This document shows, piece after piece, positions 50,321 to 59,980 of a stretch of 64,000 bases of DNA. The stretch is from NCBI RefSeq assembly GCF_001418345.1, contig NZ_LIPW01000001.1, forward strand, positions 718,429-782,428, given 5' to 3'. The DNA is from Pseudidiomarina woesei. Lineage in GTDB: Bacteria > Pseudomonadota > Gammaproteobacteria > Enterobacterales > Alteromonadaceae. The notes under the pieces were generated by a model, which saw nothing but the letters and a program-made list of their open reading frames with translations, ran no database searches and was not told the DNA's origin. The position numbers and the translations under genes were made by a program. Numbering within the stretch: position 1 is the stretch's first letter; every line of letters begins with the position of its first letter.

Positions 50321-50614
50321 TAGCCCGGCGTTCCACGCCGGGTAGCGCGCAGCGCTGTTATTCTCGCCATTTCGGCAAAGGCCGTGGCCATGCCACGTCC
50401 CGGCGTTCCACGCCGGGTAGCGCGCAGCGCTGTTATTCTCGTCATTTCGGCAAAGGCCGTGGCCATGCCACGTCTCGGCGTTCCACGCCGGGTAGCGCAC
50501 AGCGCTGTTATCCTCGTCATTTCGGCAAAGGCCGTGGCCATGCCACGGGCAATAGCGCCGCCATTTCGGCAATGACCGTGGCCATGCCACGTCCCGGCGT
50601 GAAACGCCGAGCTA
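50321..50614. repeat. REP/BIME cluster, family 1, with 75-bp tandem array
   Basis: Opens with TAGCCCGGCGTTCCACGCCG and ends with CCCGGCGTGAAACGCCGAGC. TTCCACGCCGGGTAGCGC recurs at 50331, 50406 and 50481, an exact 75-base period with CATTTCGGCAAAGGCCGTGG in each unit; a fourth unit is decayed. The final element gives ispH its TAG stop. The period is divisible by three, producing long false frames. Confidence 0.92.
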
Positions 50615-51553
50615 CAGCTCTACCACGCGGAGTTCGGGGGGGATGGAGAAAGTGATATTTTCTTCGCGGCCGCTGCGCTCTTGAACAGTTTGCCCGCCCC
50701 ACGCCTGTAGCTGCTTAATAACGTTTTGCACCAATACTTCCGGTGCCGAAGCGCCAGCCGTAACACCAACATTGGTTTTGCCCGCTAACCACGCTTGATC
50801 AATACAACTAGCATCATCAATCAAGTAAGCTGGCGTACCCATTTTCTCGGCTAACTCACGCAGCCGGTTTGAGTTCGAACTGTTACGCGCACCCACCACT
50901 AGCAACACATCCACTTCAGCTGCTAGCTCACGCACCGCGTCTTGACGGTTTTGTGTGGCATAGCAAATATCGTCTTTGCGCGGGCCCTGAATTTCTGGAA
51001 ACTTCGCCCGCAAGGCATCAATAACATCGGCCGTGTCGTCAACAGACAAGGTAGTTTGGCTCATGTAGTGCAATTGCTTGGCGTCTTTCACCGTCAGCTT
51101 TGCCACATCGTCAACCGACTCAACCAAATAAATGCCACCCTTGGTATTGTTGTATTGGCCCATGGTGCCTTCAACTTCCGGGTGCCCCGCATGGCCAATC
51201 AACACACACTCATGCCCCTTACGGCTCGCGCGGGTTACTTCCATATGCACCTTAGTTACCAACGGGCAAGTCGCATCAAACACCCGCAGCCCACGGTCTT
51301 TCGCCTCTTGCCGCACTGCCTGTGATACCCCGTGCGCGGAAAAAATAACAATACTGTCATCTGGCACTTCATGAAGTTCATCTACGAACACGGCCCCACG
51401 ATCGCGCAGCGAGTCCACCACATATTTGTTATGCACTACTTCATGGCGCACATAAATAGGCGGCTCAAAAATTTCTAATGCGCGCTCGACAATGGTTATA
51501 GCTCGGTCAACACCGGCACAAAACCCCCGCGGATTCGCCAACACAATATTCAT
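50612..51553 (-). CDS. ispH: 4-hydroxy-3-methylbut-2-enyl diphosphate reductase
   Basis: A 313-residue Fe-S enzyme, last step of the MEP isoprenoid pathway. Cluster cysteines are in [13 protein letters not shown] (~Cys12), [11 protein letters not shown] (~Cys96) and [12 protein letters not shown] (~Cys197). ATG 51553 follows GGAG by six bases; the earlier in-frame start MELD is less likely. The TAG stop is supplied by a REP element. Follows fkpB as in Escherichia. Confidence 0.96.
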   Translation of the reverse strand: MNIVLANPRGFCAGVDRAITIVERALEIFEPPIYVRHEVVHNKYVVDSLRDRGAVFVDELHEVPDDSIVIFSAHGVSQAVRQEAKDRGLRVFDATCPLVTKVHMEVTRASRKGHECVLIGHAGHPEVEGTMGQYNNTKGGIYLVESVDDVAKLTVKDAKQLHYMSQTTLSVDDTADVIDALRAKFPEIQGPRKDDICYATQNRQDAVRELAAEVDVLLVVGARNSSNSNRLRELAEKMGTPAYLIDDASCIDQAWLAGKTNVGVTAGASAPEVLVQNVIKQLQAWGGQTVQERSGREENITFSIPPELRVVEL

Positions 51554-51567
51554 ATCTAACTCCAAAT

Positions 51568-51696
51568 GCGTTATTCGTTGTTCGTACGCTGCGCTGTTCG
51601 TCCGTTCGCTACGCTCACTGTTAGTTCTTATCTCCGAACAGCGCGCAGCGCGTACGAACAGCGAAGCGCACCAATAGCGCAGCGGACGAATAACGG
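51568..51696. repeat. Palindromic repeat, family 3, ORF-less copy
   Basis: Left arm GCGTTATTCGTTGTTCGTAC, then GCTGCGCTGTTCGTCCGTTC; a short loop; right arm CGAACAGCGCGCAGCGCGTA and CAGCGGACGAATAACGGC. Arms pair imperfectly. Fills the whole gap between ispH and fkpB. Confidence 0.82.
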
Positions 51697-51699
51697 CTT

Positions 51700-52140
51700 C
51701 TAAGGATTTACCTCAATGATTTCAACGGCGAAACGCACTCGCTGGCCCGCCAGTGGATGATTGAAATCAATCGTCACAAACTGATCATTAATCGCGCGCA
51801 CAATGCCCGGAAGCTCAGTGCCATCGGGTTGTGGAAACGTAAAAATTTGACCAATTTCAGGCCGATCTGCACCGAATTTGGTGGTATCTACCTGATAATA
51901 GTTATCTTTGTTTGGCATGCCAAAAGCATCTTCTGGCGCAAGCTCAAATTCACGGTTATCACCTGCTTTTAAACCAACCAAGCACGCTTCAAAATTTTCA
52001 GTAAGCGAACCATCGCCCATACGAAACTTCGCTGGTTTGCCCGACATTTTGGTACTGTCAGCAACAGAGTCATCGGTTAATTTAATAGTGAAATGCAAAA
52101 TCACTTCACGACCGTGTTCGATCGGGAGACGACTGATCAT
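51700..52140 (-). CDS. fkpB: FKBP-type peptidyl-prolyl isomerase FkpB (SlpA)
   Basis: A 146-residue SlyD/FkpB-type isomerase: [20 protein letters not shown] at the N-terminus, [18 protein letters not shown] and a short insert-in-flap region, ending with [15 protein letters not shown]. It assists folding in the cytoplasm. It overlaps lspA by four bases (ATGA); between ileS-lspA and ispH as in Escherichia. Confidence 0.94.
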   Translation of the reverse strand: MISRLPIEHGREVILHFTIKLTDDSVADSTKMSGKPAKFRMGDGSLTENFEACLVGLKAGDNREFELAPEDAFGMPNKDNYYQVDTTKFGADRPEIGQIFTFPQPDGTELPGIVRAINDQFVTIDFNHPLAGQRVRFAVEIIEVNP

Positions 52141-52688
52141 GCTTTAGGCTCCTGGCGTTGTTCGAAAAACGCCTCTAGTAACATTAATACTGCACCGATA
52201 GTAATTGCCATATCGGCCACATTAAATGCTGGCCAGTGCCAATCATTCACATATACATCAAGAAAATCAATGACATAACCATAAATAATACGATCAATAA
52301 CGTTGCCAATGGCACCTGCCAAAATTAGCGAGAACGCTAAGTTTTGACGCCACATACCCACGGGGTTGCGGCGCAGCCAAATCAGTAACACAACACTTAC
52401 GGCTATGGCTAAAAATGTGAATAACCAGCGTTGCCAGCCACCTTGATCGCTCAAGAAACTGAACGCGGCGCCCATATTACGCACATAGGTCAAATTTAAA
52501 TACGGCATTACCTCAATGCTTTCGTATAAATCGAAAACACGAATCACCCATTGCTTGGTAAATTGATCCACCACAATAAGTGCAAGCGTCAGCCACAAAA
52601 AGCGCAACCCACTGGCTCGTTTTTGTAAACCAGCTGGTTTCTCTCCGATAATTTTATTAAGCAAAGCGACGCTCCTCTCCTTCGCCAT
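52137..52688 (-). CDS. lspA: Lipoprotein signal peptidase LspA
   Basis: A 183-residue inner-membrane Asp protease with four membrane helices. Catalytic aspartates are in [12 protein letters not shown] and [28 protein letters not shown] is another family block. It cleaves prolipoproteins after lipidation. The ATG at 52688 lies 32 bases inside ileS; a TTG at 52664, seven bases after GGAGAGGAG, is an equally good start and would give 175 residues. Confidence 0.94.
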   Translation of the reverse strand: MAKERSVALLNKIIGEKPAGLQKRASGLRFLWLTLALIVVDQFTKQWVIRVFDLYESIEVMPYLNLTYVRNMGAAFSFLSDQGGWQRWLFTFLAIAVSVVLLIWLRRNPVGMWRQNLAFSLILAGAIGNVIDRIIYGYVIDFLDVYVNDWHWPAFNVADMAITIGAVLMLLEAFFEQRQEPKA

Positions 52689-55509
52689 CCACGTTAGTCA
52701 CACAGCGTGAACACAAAGTTGGATGTTCGGCAATGGTGCCTACTTCTTCACGGTGGTGCCAACAACGGTCGCACTTCGCATGCGCAGATTTCGCCACCTG
52801 CACCCAGACACCATCAAGTTCTGTTGCCACCGCACCCGCTGGCGCTTCGTTCACAGCTTGCACCTGCACACTTGAGGTAATAAATGCAAAGCGCAGCTCA
52901 TCGCCCAAACTCGTTAATTGGCTAGCAATATCTGGCACAGCATACACGGTCACTTCAGCTTGCAACGAACCACCAATAAGTTCGTCACGACGCGCTTGCT
53001 CTAAGGTACGGTTCACTTCGTCACGCACTTCAAGTACGGTTTGCCATAACTCGTTGTCGGCAGCACTCACGCTAATTTGTGCCGCGTCACGGTACCAGCT
53101 TTCAGTAAATACGTACTGGCTACGCGCCTGACCATTGGCTAACTGCTTCGGCAAGGCATCCCAAATTTCTTGTGCGGTAAAGCTACAAATTGGCGCTAAC
53201 CAACGCACTAGCATTTCAGCAATATGGTACAACGCCGTCTGACATGAGCGGCGTGCCGTACTGTCGGTTTTTGCCGTGTACTGACGGTCTTTAATCACGT
53301 CCAAATAGAAGCTACCCAGCTCAATTGAGCAGAAGTGCATGAGTTTTTGCACCACCACGTGGAACTGATAGTCGTCAAGCGCCGCCAGTAATTCCTCTTG
53401 CAAAGCCACAGCTCGCGCCACAATCCATTTATCAATCGCCACCATATCAGCAGTAGCAACAGCGTGCTGGCTTGGCTCAAATTCATTAATGTTAGCCAAC
53501 AAGAAGCGCGAGGTATTACGAATACGGCGATAGCTATCTGCCGCACGCTTCAAAATTTCATCAGAAACAGTCATTTCGCCAGAGTAGTCGGTCGCTGCTA
53601 CCCATAAACGCAGAATATCACCACCTAACTTGTTCATCACTTCTAATGGCGCAATAACGTTACCGATAGACTTCGACATTTTGCGGCCTTGCCCGTCAAC
53701 GGTGAAACCGTGGGTAAGCACTTGCTTATACGGCGCCTTTTGATACATGGCAACGCCGGTTAGCAACGACGACTGGAACCAACCACGGTGTTGGTCTGAA
53801 CCTTCAAGGTACAGGTCGGCTGGCCACTGCAAGCCCGGTGTTTTATTCAATACGGCTTCATGCGTCACGCCTGAGTCGAACCACACGTCTAAGGTATCGG
53901 TCACTTTGCGGTACTGGTCAGCTTCGTCGCCTAGCAATTCAGCCGGCTCTAAGTCAAACCATGCTTGAATACCGTCTTTTTCAACGCGCTTTGCCACTTC
54001 TTCCATAAGTTCAAGCGTGCGCGGGTGCAATTCGTCATTGTCACGACGCACAAACACCGCAATAGGGTTACCCCAAGTACGTTGGCGCGAAATACACCAG
54101 TCAGGGCGGCCATCCACCATGCTTTCAATGCGGCTTTGGCCCCACTCAGGCACCCAACGAACCTGCTTAATTTCAGCCAAAGCTTTCGCGCGCAAGCCTT
54201 GCTTGTCCATGCTAATAAACCACTGTGGCGTAGCACGGAAAATAATTGGCGTTTTATGGCGCCAGCAGTGCGGGTAACTATGGTTGTAGGCTTCATGATG
54301 AACCAAACGGCCTGCGGCTTTTAGCGCCTCAACAATGTTGTCGTTCGCCTTCATCACGTGCTGACCAGCAAACATTGGCGTGTCGTCTTTGTACACACCG
54401 TTGTCACCCACTGGGTTGTAAACCTCAATGCCATAACGCTGACCAACAATAAAGTCGTCCACACCGTGGCCCGGCGCTGTATGCACGCAACCCGTACCCG
54501 ACTCGGTTGTAACATGCTCGCCCAAAATTAACGGCACTTGAATGTCCGCAAACAAGGGGTGATTTACTTGCAAGTTCTCAAGCGCTTCGCCTTTCGCAAA
54601 ACCAAGCTTGTGGTAGTCGTTAAAGCCCCAACGTTCCATAGCTGACTTCACTAAGTCATCCGCTAATACCAAGCGCATTGCTGGGCGCTCGTCTGTTGCT
54701 TCAACCTGCACCAACGCGTAATCAAGCGCCGGGTGCAATGAAATGGCACGGTTGGCAGGAATAGTCCATGGCGTGGTCGTCCAAATAACCACCATCACCT
54801 CGCCTTCACCGGCATGCCCTTCAGGGTGATCAAATTTGGCCACCAGTTGGTCAGTATTTACCGGCGTAAAACCAACATCAATTGCCGGCGAGCGCTTGTC
54901 TTGGTACTCCACTTCCGCTTCAGCTAACGCCGAGCCACAGTCGGTACACCAATGCACCGGCTTAAAGCCCTGTTGCATATGGCCATTGGCAATAATTTTA
55001 CCCAACGCCCGAATACTGTCCGCTTCTTGCTGCGGGTTCATGGTCAAATACGGGTTATCCCAGTCGCCAAACACACCTAAACGTTTGAAGTCTTCGCGTT
55101 GCCCTTCAACCTGCGTTAACGCATAGTCACGGCATTTTTGACGAAACTCAGCAACCGTTAACTTCTTGCCCGGCTTACCATGCTTTTTCTCAACTTGCAG
55201 CTCAATCGGCAAGCCATGGCAGTCCCAACCCGGCACATAAGGCGCGTCAAAATCGCTCAAGGTTTTCGCCTTCACGATCATGTCTTTCAAAATTTTATTC
55301 ACCGCATGACCAATATGAATATCGCCATTCGCATACGGAGGGCCATCATGCAAAATAAACACCGGCTTACCCGCCTTGGCTTGGCGAATGAGGCCGTACA
55401 CGTCGTCGGTGTACCACTGCTTCAGCATCTGCGGCTCACGCTGCGCCAAATTACCGCGCATCGGAAATTCTGTTTCCGGCAGATTCAGTGTGTGTTTGTA
55501 GTCGGTCAT
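52657..55509 (-). CDS. ileS: Isoleucyl-tRNA synthetase
   Basis: A 950-residue class I synthetase: HIGH motif in [16 protein letters not shown] (~residue 58), editing domain with the [13 protein letters not shown] block, KMSKS in [15 protein letters not shown] (~605) and a C-terminal zinc finger ([12 protein letters not shown] and LCSRCV). It charges tRNA-Ile. ATG 55509 follows AAGGAA; the open frame 5' of it reads a REP element and is not coding. Confidence 0.97.
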   Translation of the reverse strand: MTDYKHTLNLPETEFPMRGNLAQREPQMLKQWYTDDVYGLIRQAKAGKPVFILHDGPPYANGDIHIGHAVNKILKDMIVKAKTLSDFDAPYVPGWDCHGLPIELQVEKKHGKPGKKLTVAEFRQKCRDYALTQVEGQREDFKRLGVFGDWDNPYLTMNPQQEADSIRALGKIIANGHMQQGFKPVHWCTDCGSALAEAEVEYQDKRSPAIDVGFTPVNTDQLVAKFDHPEGHAGEGEVMVVIWTTTPWTIPANRAISLHPALDYALVQVEATDERPAMRLVLADDLVKSAMERWGFNDYHKLGFAKGEALENLQVNHPLFADIQVPLILGEHVTTESGTGCVHTAPGHGVDDFIVGQRYGIEVYNPVGDNGVYKDDTPMFAGQHVMKANDNIVEALKAAGRLVHHEAYNHSYPHCWRHKTPIIFRATPQWFISMDKQGLRAKALAEIKQVRWVPEWGQSRIESMVDGRPDWCISRQRTWGNPIAVFVRRDNDELHPRTLELMEEVAKRVEKDGIQAWFDLEPAELLGDEADQYRKVTDTLDVWFDSGVTHEAVLNKTPGLQWPADLYLEGSDQHRGWFQSSLLTGVAMYQKAPYKQVLTHGFTVDGQGRKMSKSIGNVIAPLEVMNKLGGDILRLWVAATDYSGEMTVSDEILKRAADSYRRIRNTSRFLLANINEFEPSQHAVATADMVAIDKWIVARAVALQEELLAALDDYQFHVVVQKLMHFCSIELGSFYLDVIKDRQYTAKTDSTARRSCQTALYHIAEMLVRWLAPICSFTAQEIWDALPKQLANGQARSQYVFTESWYRDAAQISVSAADNELWQTVLEVRDEVNRTLEQARRDELIGGSLQAEVTVYAVPDIASQLTSLGDELRFAFITSSVQVQAVNEAPAGAVATELDGVWVQVAKSAHAKCDRCWHHREEVGTIAEHPTLCSRCVTNVDGEGEERRFA

Positions 55510-55538
55510 TTTTGATTCCTTTTTCGTACGCCATGGCC

Positions 55539-55675
55539 TGTAGCCCGGCGTTTCACGCCGGGTGACGCGAAGCGTCGTTATTCTCAAATTTTAATCTGTA
55601 ACTCGTACATTAACTACTTTGTAGCCCGCAGATTAACAGTGCTGCGCACTACCCGGCGTCAAACGCCGGGCTACC
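55539..55675. repeat. REP/BIME pair, family 1
   Basis: TAGCCCGGCGTTTCACGCCG hairpin near 55541 and ACCCGGCGTCAAACGCCGGG near 55651, in inverse orientation, with GACGCGAAGCGTC beside the first. Between ileS and ribF. The right-hand REP lies inside the ribF reading frame (stop at 55633). Confidence 0.92.
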
Positions 55676-56574
55676 TCAGCGTCACGTGCTATCTGCTGTT
55701 GCAGTTGCGCAAAATCAGCGAACTTTTCTTCAGCGCGAACAAAGTGCGTCGGCACCACAGTCAGCTGCTGCCCATATAAATCACCGGTAAAATCGAACAC
55801 ATGCACCTCAAGTTGCACCCGCTCACCATTCAATGTCGGCCTACGACCAATATTAGCAACCCCTGCATGCATTTTGCCATCATTGGTTTGCACCTGCACA
55901 GCAAAAACTCCCTGCAGGGGTGAATGCAAGCGCTTTAACTGAATATTTGCGGTAGGAAAGCCAATAGTGCGGCCTTTTTTCTCGCCATGCACCACCCGCC
56001 CCTCAAAAGCATAAGGCCGCCCCAGCATTGCCGCCGCTTGACCAAACTCACCAGCGCTAAGCGCCTGACGAATAGCGGTACTGCTAACCCGTTGCTGTTG
56101 CTGTCGGTAACTATGCGTATCGACTACGTCAAACCCAAGCTCAGCGCCCGCTCGTTGCAGCATCGCGAAGTCACCTTCACGACCGTGGCCAAAGCGAAAA
56201 TCATCGCCCACCACCAAAAACTGCACGCCAAGCATGTCAACAAGCACACGCTCAATAAACTCACGCGCCGGCAAATTCGCAAACCTGCGGCTAAACTCAA
56301 TCACAATGTGCCGATCGATGCCCTGCGCACGCAACGCCATGTGTTTTTCACGAAAATTCGTCAGCCGCGCTGGCGCCTTTTCCGGCTGAAACAGCTCTTG
56401 CGGCTGCGGCTCAAAGGTCATCACCGTGGCCGGTACACCGCGCGCAAGCGCCTGCGCCTTCACCTGCGCCAACACCGCCTGGTGACCCAAATGAACCCCA
56501 TCGAAGTTGCCAATAGTAAGTACACACCCACGGTGTTCAGGTCGAATATTATGAATTCCGCGAATTAATTGCAT
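55633..56574 (-). CDS. ribF: Riboflavin kinase/FAD synthetase
   Basis: A 313-residue bifunctional enzyme making FMN and FAD. N-terminal adenylyltransferase (LTIGNFDGVHLGHQAVLAQV, VVGDDFRFGHGREGDF, SSTAIRQAL), C-terminal kinase (HGEKKGRTIGFPTANIQL and YGQQLTVVPTHFVRAE). The natural end is near QQQIARDAEVAR; the last ~12 residues (RRLTPGSAQHC) are encoded by a REP element that the frame reads through. Sits before ileS as in Escherichia. Confidence 0.95.
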   Translation of the reverse strand: MQLIRGIHNIRPEHRGCVLTIGNFDGVHLGHQAVLAQVKAQALARGVPATVMTFEPQPQELFQPEKAPARLTNFREKHMALRAQGIDRHIVIEFSRRFANLPAREFIERVLVDMLGVQFLVVGDDFRFGHGREGDFAMLQRAGAELGFDVVDTHSYRQQQQRVSSTAIRQALSAGEFGQAAAMLGRPYAFEGRVVHGEKKGRTIGFPTANIQLKRLHSPLQGVFAVQVQTNDGKMHAGVANIGRRPTLNGERVQLEVHVFDFTGDLYGQQLTVVPTHFVRAEEKFADFAQLQQQIARDAEVARRLTPGSAQHC

Positions 56575-56663
56575 CAGCGCGTTACAAGCCTATTATTCAG
56601 GAATGAAGAGAATCGATTAACAAAGCGGCGATTATAACAGGCTCGCCAAACGCTCACCAGACA

Positions 56664-57011
56664 CTAAGGACTCATTAATACCAACTGAAATAGCTGATCA
56701 CGCAAATTTTGTCTTGTTCGAATAAATAGCAAGGTCGATACAAGCGCGTCATCGCCCTCGACAAGCCGATAAATAATTCGAACCTGCGCTTTGGTATCAA
56801 TAGACTCATAATATTGACCAAAACCTAATTCCGCACTTTCTTGACACCGAGCGCACCCTTGCGGAAACGTATAAATTTTCTGCTCAAATCGATCAAGTAC
56901 GGTATCAACATATTGTTGTGCTAACCGATACCCTACTTTTTTTGTAAGAAACCTGACGTGCTCGCGCGCTTGTGATTTAAAATGAGTCGTGTAATCAATT
57001 GAGATCGTCAT
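56664..57011 (-). CDS. RelE/ParE-family toxin
   Basis: A 115-residue plasmid-stabilisation-type protein: ISIDYTTHFKSQAREHVRFL, a central Arg/Tyr region (LAQQYVDTVLDRFEQKIY), AQVRIIYRLVEGDDALVSTL and LFIRTRQ. Contains CARCQES mid-protein. RelE members cut mRNA on the ribosome and ParE members inhibit gyrase; the target here is undetermined. ATG 57011 lies within the antitoxin gene (17-base overlap). It is paired with the Phd-type antitoxin. Confidence 0.75.
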   Translation of the reverse strand: MTISIDYTTHFKSQAREHVRFLTKKVGYRLAQQYVDTVLDRFEQKIYTFPQGCARCQESAELGFGQYYESIDTKAQVRIIYRLVEGDDALVSTLLFIRTRQNLRDQLFQLVLMSP

Positions 57012-57273
57012 CTGCGCCGAGCTCCTCTGCCAATCCTTTGAACAGCTCGTCGCGGCTAACAACACGACCAGCCCGAACATCCTTTTCCGCCAGTGCAATC
57101 ATTTTCAACATCGCCATCTGCTCTTGCATCGCTTCGTATTGCGCAGGGTCTTGCACCACGTACAAGGGCTCACCGTTCTGGGTCACCAAAACCGGTTCAT
57201 TAACATCCATAGTGGCAATTTCTTTTTTAAACCCTGAAACGGTGGTCACGCGGGGGCGTTTAACGGTGTACAT
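56995..57273 (-). CDS. Phd/YefM-type antitoxin
   Basis: A 92-residue DNA-binding antitoxin: TVKRPRVTTVSGFKKEIATM, NEPVLVTQNGEPLYVVQDPA and a C-terminal toxin-binding tail (RAGRVVSRDELFKGLAEELG). Antitoxin precedes toxin and overlaps it. AGGAG eight bases upstream lies in an inverted repeat (57282-57304) that may be its operator. Confidence 0.82.
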   Translation of the reverse strand: MYTVKRPRVTTVSGFKKEIATMDVNEPVLVTQNGEPLYVVQDPAQYEAMQEQMAMLKMIALAEKDVRAGRVVSRDELFKGLAEELGADDDLN

Positions 57274-57281
57274 GGTACTTG

Positions 57282-57304
57282 CTCCTGATTGGTGGTTACA
57301 GGAG
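57282..57304 (-). promoter_or_regulatory. Inverted repeat over the antitoxin ribosome site
   Basis: CTCCTG (57282-57287) and CAGGAG (57299-57304) form an inverted repeat with an 11-base gap. On the minus strand the CAGGAG arm is the ribosome site. Possible operator for Phd or a weak RNA hairpin. Confidence 0.45.
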
Positions 57305-57365
57305 TGAGTTTAGTCGAGAATAGCCAGGAAGTCCAAATAAAGACCAAATTTAGACCGATGAAAGG

Positions 57366-57470
57366 CTAGAGCGATATTAGCTATTGGATATTAGATATTA
57401 GAGAAAACACCAATACCCGTTACATCAACTCTAATATCTAATATCTAATATCTAATATCGCCTTTGCTCT
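57366..57470. repeat. Palindromic repeat, family 2
   Basis: GAGCGATATTAGCTATTGGA, core ATACCCGTTACATC at about 57411, and right arm TAATATCTAATATCTAATAT with GCGATATTAGATATTAG read on the minus strand. Its right arm encodes the end of murJ (GDIRY) and its TAG stop. Confidence 0.85.
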
Positions 57471-59004
57471 TCAGCACACGTAGCAAAACGAGTGCGACCA
57501 AATACGTGCCCGCACCGGCGCCGATCAACAATGCCAACTGCCACACCCGGTCAACAAAATCTGCCGCCAACCACCACTGCCGCGACGGCGCTAAATACAA
57601 CACCACCGCAATCATGGCCACAACCGCCCCAGTCACCTTCGTTAAATAGGTCAAAGTGCCGGGGTAGCGTTTCAGCACACCGTCGCGCCAAAGGTTGTAG
57701 CCTAGTAAGCCAGCATTTAAAGCAGCTGAAAGCGAGGTCGCAATGGATAAGCCCACATAACCGAAAGGAATCGCGAAAATAATATTGAACACCATGTTCG
57801 ACACCATCGCGATAATGCCGTACTTTACCGGCCGCTTGGTGTCTTGGCGCGAATAGAAACCAGTAGCCAGCACTTTCACTAACATAAAGCTGAGCAACCC
57901 TGAGCCATAAGCAAAAAGGCTGTAAGAAGCCAAACGAGCATCTTCTGGGGTAAATTCACCGCGCATAAACAACACCATCAGCATGGGTTCCGCCAGCACA
58001 ATTAACCCGGCCATGGCCGGCAAGCCCAGCAACACCACCGTGCGAATACCCCAATCAAGCGTTCTGCTGAATTCATCCGCCGACTTATTCACGTGCCGTG
58101 AGCTTAATGCCGGCAAAATCACCGTCGCAATAGCAATACCAAATAATCCCAGTGGAAATTCAAGCAGTCGGTCGGAGTAATACAACCAACTAATCGAACC
58201 GCTCATCAAAAACGACGCAATAAAGGTATCTAGCAACAAATTGATCTGGCTAACCGAAACCCCAAACAAAGCTGGAATCATCAAGGTACGAATTTTCGTC
58301 ACACCGGGGTCACGCCAGCCCCAGCGCGGCCGCACCAATAGCCCAGCACGCTTCAAAAATGGAATTTGAAACACAAACTGTACCGCGCCACCAACAAACA
58401 CACCCCACGCCAGCGCATATTCCGGCTGTTCCAGCTGAGGCCCTAACCAAATAGCGAACACAATAATGGCAATATTCAAAAACACCGGCGTAAACGCCGC
58501 CACAGCAAACTTACCAATGGTGTTTAAAATGGCCCCGGCTAGCGCGGTAAACGTAATAAACCACAAGTACGGAAAGGTAATACGCAACAAGTCAGCGGCA
58601 AGCACAAATTTATGCCCCTGCGGCCCGTCATAGTACCAGTCCAAAAACCACCCCGTACCAAACAACGCCGCCACCACCGGCGACAACACCACACCCACCA
58701 GCGTAACAATGGTCACCAAGGTACCCAACGTGCCCGCCACCCGAGCAATCAACAGTCGCTGCTCATCCAGCGTCTTGCCCTGCTTATATTCTGTCAACAC
58801 CGGCACAAACGCCTGTGCAAACGCACCCTCAGCAAACAATCGGCGCAAAAAGTTAGGAATTTTGTTGGCAAAAAAGAATACGTCCGCCGCGGCACCGGCA
58901 CCCATTAAGTTCGCAATCACAACATCGCGCGCAAGCCCCAGCACACGAGAGATCAGGGTCATGAAGCTGACGATAATGCCGGATTTAGCTAAGGACTTAG
59001 ACAA
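57445..59004 (-). CDS. murJ: Lipid II flippase MurJ
   Basis: A 519-residue inner-membrane flippase with about 14 membrane segments: LAKSGIIVSFMTLISRVLGL with ARDVVIANLMGAG at the start, FFFANKIPNFLRRLFAEGAF and FAQAFVPVLTEY. It moves lipid II across the membrane for peptidoglycan synthesis. The last residues (KGDIRY) and the TAG stop come from a family-2 repeat. Confidence 0.95.
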   Translation of the reverse strand: MSKSLAKSGIIVSFMTLISRVLGLARDVVIANLMGAGAAADVFFFANKIPNFLRRLFAEGAFAQAFVPVLTEYKQGKTLDEQRLLIARVAGTLGTLVTIVTLVGVVLSPVVAALFGTGWFLDWYYDGPQGHKFVLAADLLRITFPYLWFITFTALAGAILNTIGKFAVAAFTPVFLNIAIIVFAIWLGPQLEQPEYALAWGVFVGGAVQFVFQIPFLKRAGLLVRPRWGWRDPGVTKIRTLMIPALFGVSVSQINLLLDTFIASFLMSGSISWLYYSDRLLEFPLGLFGIAIATVILPALSSRHVNKSADEFSRTLDWGIRTVVLLGLPAMAGLIVLAEPMLMVLFMRGEFTPEDARLASYSLFAYGSGLLSFMLVKVLATGFYSRQDTKRPVKYGIIAMVSNMVFNIIFAIPFGYVGLSIATSLSAALNAGLLGYNLWRDGVLKRYPGTLTYLTKVTGAVVAMIAVVLYLAPSRQWWLAADFVDRVWQLALLIGAGAGTYLVALVLLRVLKSKGDIRY

Positions 59005-59011
59005 TGGAACC

Positions 59012-59472
59012 TCGTTATTCGTTATTCGTGCGCTTCGCTGTTCGTCCGCTTCGCTGTTCGAACCTTCAACGTATTAATTAGCGCATTTAATAATTGGTAT
59101 GTGCGTGATAATAATTCATTTTCGTCTGATCTAATATAACCAAGTCGCACAGCAATTCGTAACTGGGTCTTAAGTTCGGCAAGTGAGCCTCGGGCAATAA
59201 ACAGAAATCGCAAGAAGTCTTTGCTGCTACCTCTGTGCGCTCCTTCCTCAATATTACTCGGAATACTCACCGCACATCTTTGCATTTGACTTTTTAACCC
59301 AAACTTTTCGTAATCAGGAAAGTACCTAGTTATGCTATAAATCTCGCAACACAGCTCTATAGCCACCGCGGTTACTATTAACTCTCTTGTCATTATTAAC
59401 GCTCCTTGTTTAATTCTTTAACGAACAGTGTAACGTACGAACAGCGAAGCGTACGAATAACGAATAACGAAC
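59012..59472. mobile_element. S23/IVS-like element: four-helix-bundle gene in family-3 inverted repeats
   Basis: The left arm 59012-59060 and the reverse complement of the right arm (59424-59472) match at about 44 of 49 bases by eye: TCGTTATTCGTTATTCGT is identical in both, as is GCTTCGCTGTTCG. The arms enclose one gene of the 23S-rRNA intervening-sequence protein family, whose stop comes from the left arm. Whether the unit moves is inferred; no transposase or target-site duplication was found. Confidence 0.6.
59022..59393 (-). CDS. Four-helix-bundle protein, S23/23S rRNA-IVS family
   Basis: A 123-residue protein matching the family of 23S rRNA intervening-sequence proteins: YFPDYEKFGLKSQMQRCAVS, IPSNIEEGAHRGSSKDFLRF and ARGSLAELKTQLRIAVRLGY. 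These are homopentameric four-helix bundles of unclear function, related to Avd of diversity-generating retroelements. ATG 59393 follows AAGGAG by eight bases. The C-terminal [12 protein letters not shown] is encoded by the flanking repeat and the TAA is repeat-derived. It is not in a 23S gene here. Confidence 0.85.
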   Translation of the reverse strand: MTRELIVTAVAIELCCEIYSITRYFPDYEKFGLKSQMQRCAVSIPSNIEEGAHRGSSKDFLRFLFIARGSLAELKTQLRIAVRLGYIRSDENELLSRTYQLLNALINTLKVRTAKRTNSEAHE

Positions 59473-59479
59473 TTCGCAC

Positions 59480-59508
59480 TTGACTTTAAGACGAAAAACA
59501 GGCATATT
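59480..59508 (+). promoter_or_regulatory. Sigma-70 promoter for rpsT
   Basis: TTGACT (59480-59485), 17-base spacer, CATATT (59503-59508). Located ~50 bases before the rpsT start, just after the repeat arm. Confidence 0.55.
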
Positions 59509-59559
59509 CCCCGCCCTACAAAACCATTGCAAACAGATAACGAATTTTAGGAGTTCACC

Positions 59560-59820
59560 TTGGCTAACATTAAGTCTGCTAAAAAGCGTGCGGTACAAGC
59601 GGAAAAGAACCGTCGCCACAACGCGAGCCGTCGCTCTATGATGCGTACCCAATTGAAGAAAGTAATTACTGCTATTGAAGCAGGCGATAAAGCGGCTGCA
59701 CAGCAGGCATTTACTGGCCTTCAACCAATTCTTGACCGTTACGCAACCAAAGGTCTTATTGGTAAGAACAAAGCAGCTCGTCATAAGAGCCGTTTAAGCG
59801 CGAAAATCAACGCGCTGTAA
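59560..59820 (+). CDS. rpsT: 30S ribosomal protein S20
   Basis: An 86-residue basic protein: [40 protein letters not shown] and [20 protein letters not shown]. It starts with TTG behind TAGGAG; the same TTG start is known in Escherichia coli rpsT, where it serves translational self-control. It binds 16S rRNA. A terminator follows closely. Confidence 0.97.
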   Translation: MANIKSAKKRAVQAEKNRRHNASRRSMMRTQLKKVITAIEAGDKAAAQQAFTGLQPILDRYATKGLIGKNKAARHKSRLSAKINAL

Positions 59821-59841
59821 TCTACCGATTACACCATCTCG

Positions 59842-59870
59842 AAAAACCGACCCAAGTGGTCGGTTTTTTT
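59842..59870 (+). terminator. Rho-independent terminator of rpsT
   Basis: AAAAACCGACC-CAAGT-GGTCGGTTTTTTT: perfect stem with a T run, 22 bases after the rpsT stop. Confidence 0.92.
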
Positions 59871-59980
59871 GTTTCAATTCATTAATAATTCATGAAATGG
59901 CCAATTTAGGGGTCGATACCTGGGTTAAAAGTTAGGATAATGTTGTTGAACATTTTATAACTACAACTAGGGAACTCTAT

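Noticed and set aside
50260..50702. Overlapping ORFs across the REP cluster after pilE
   Set aside because: The 75-bp period is a multiple of three and lacks ribosome sites; translations are repeats only.
55510..55587. N-terminal extension of ileS
   Set aside because: The extra codons read a REP element; ATG 55509 has the ribosome site and the family start.
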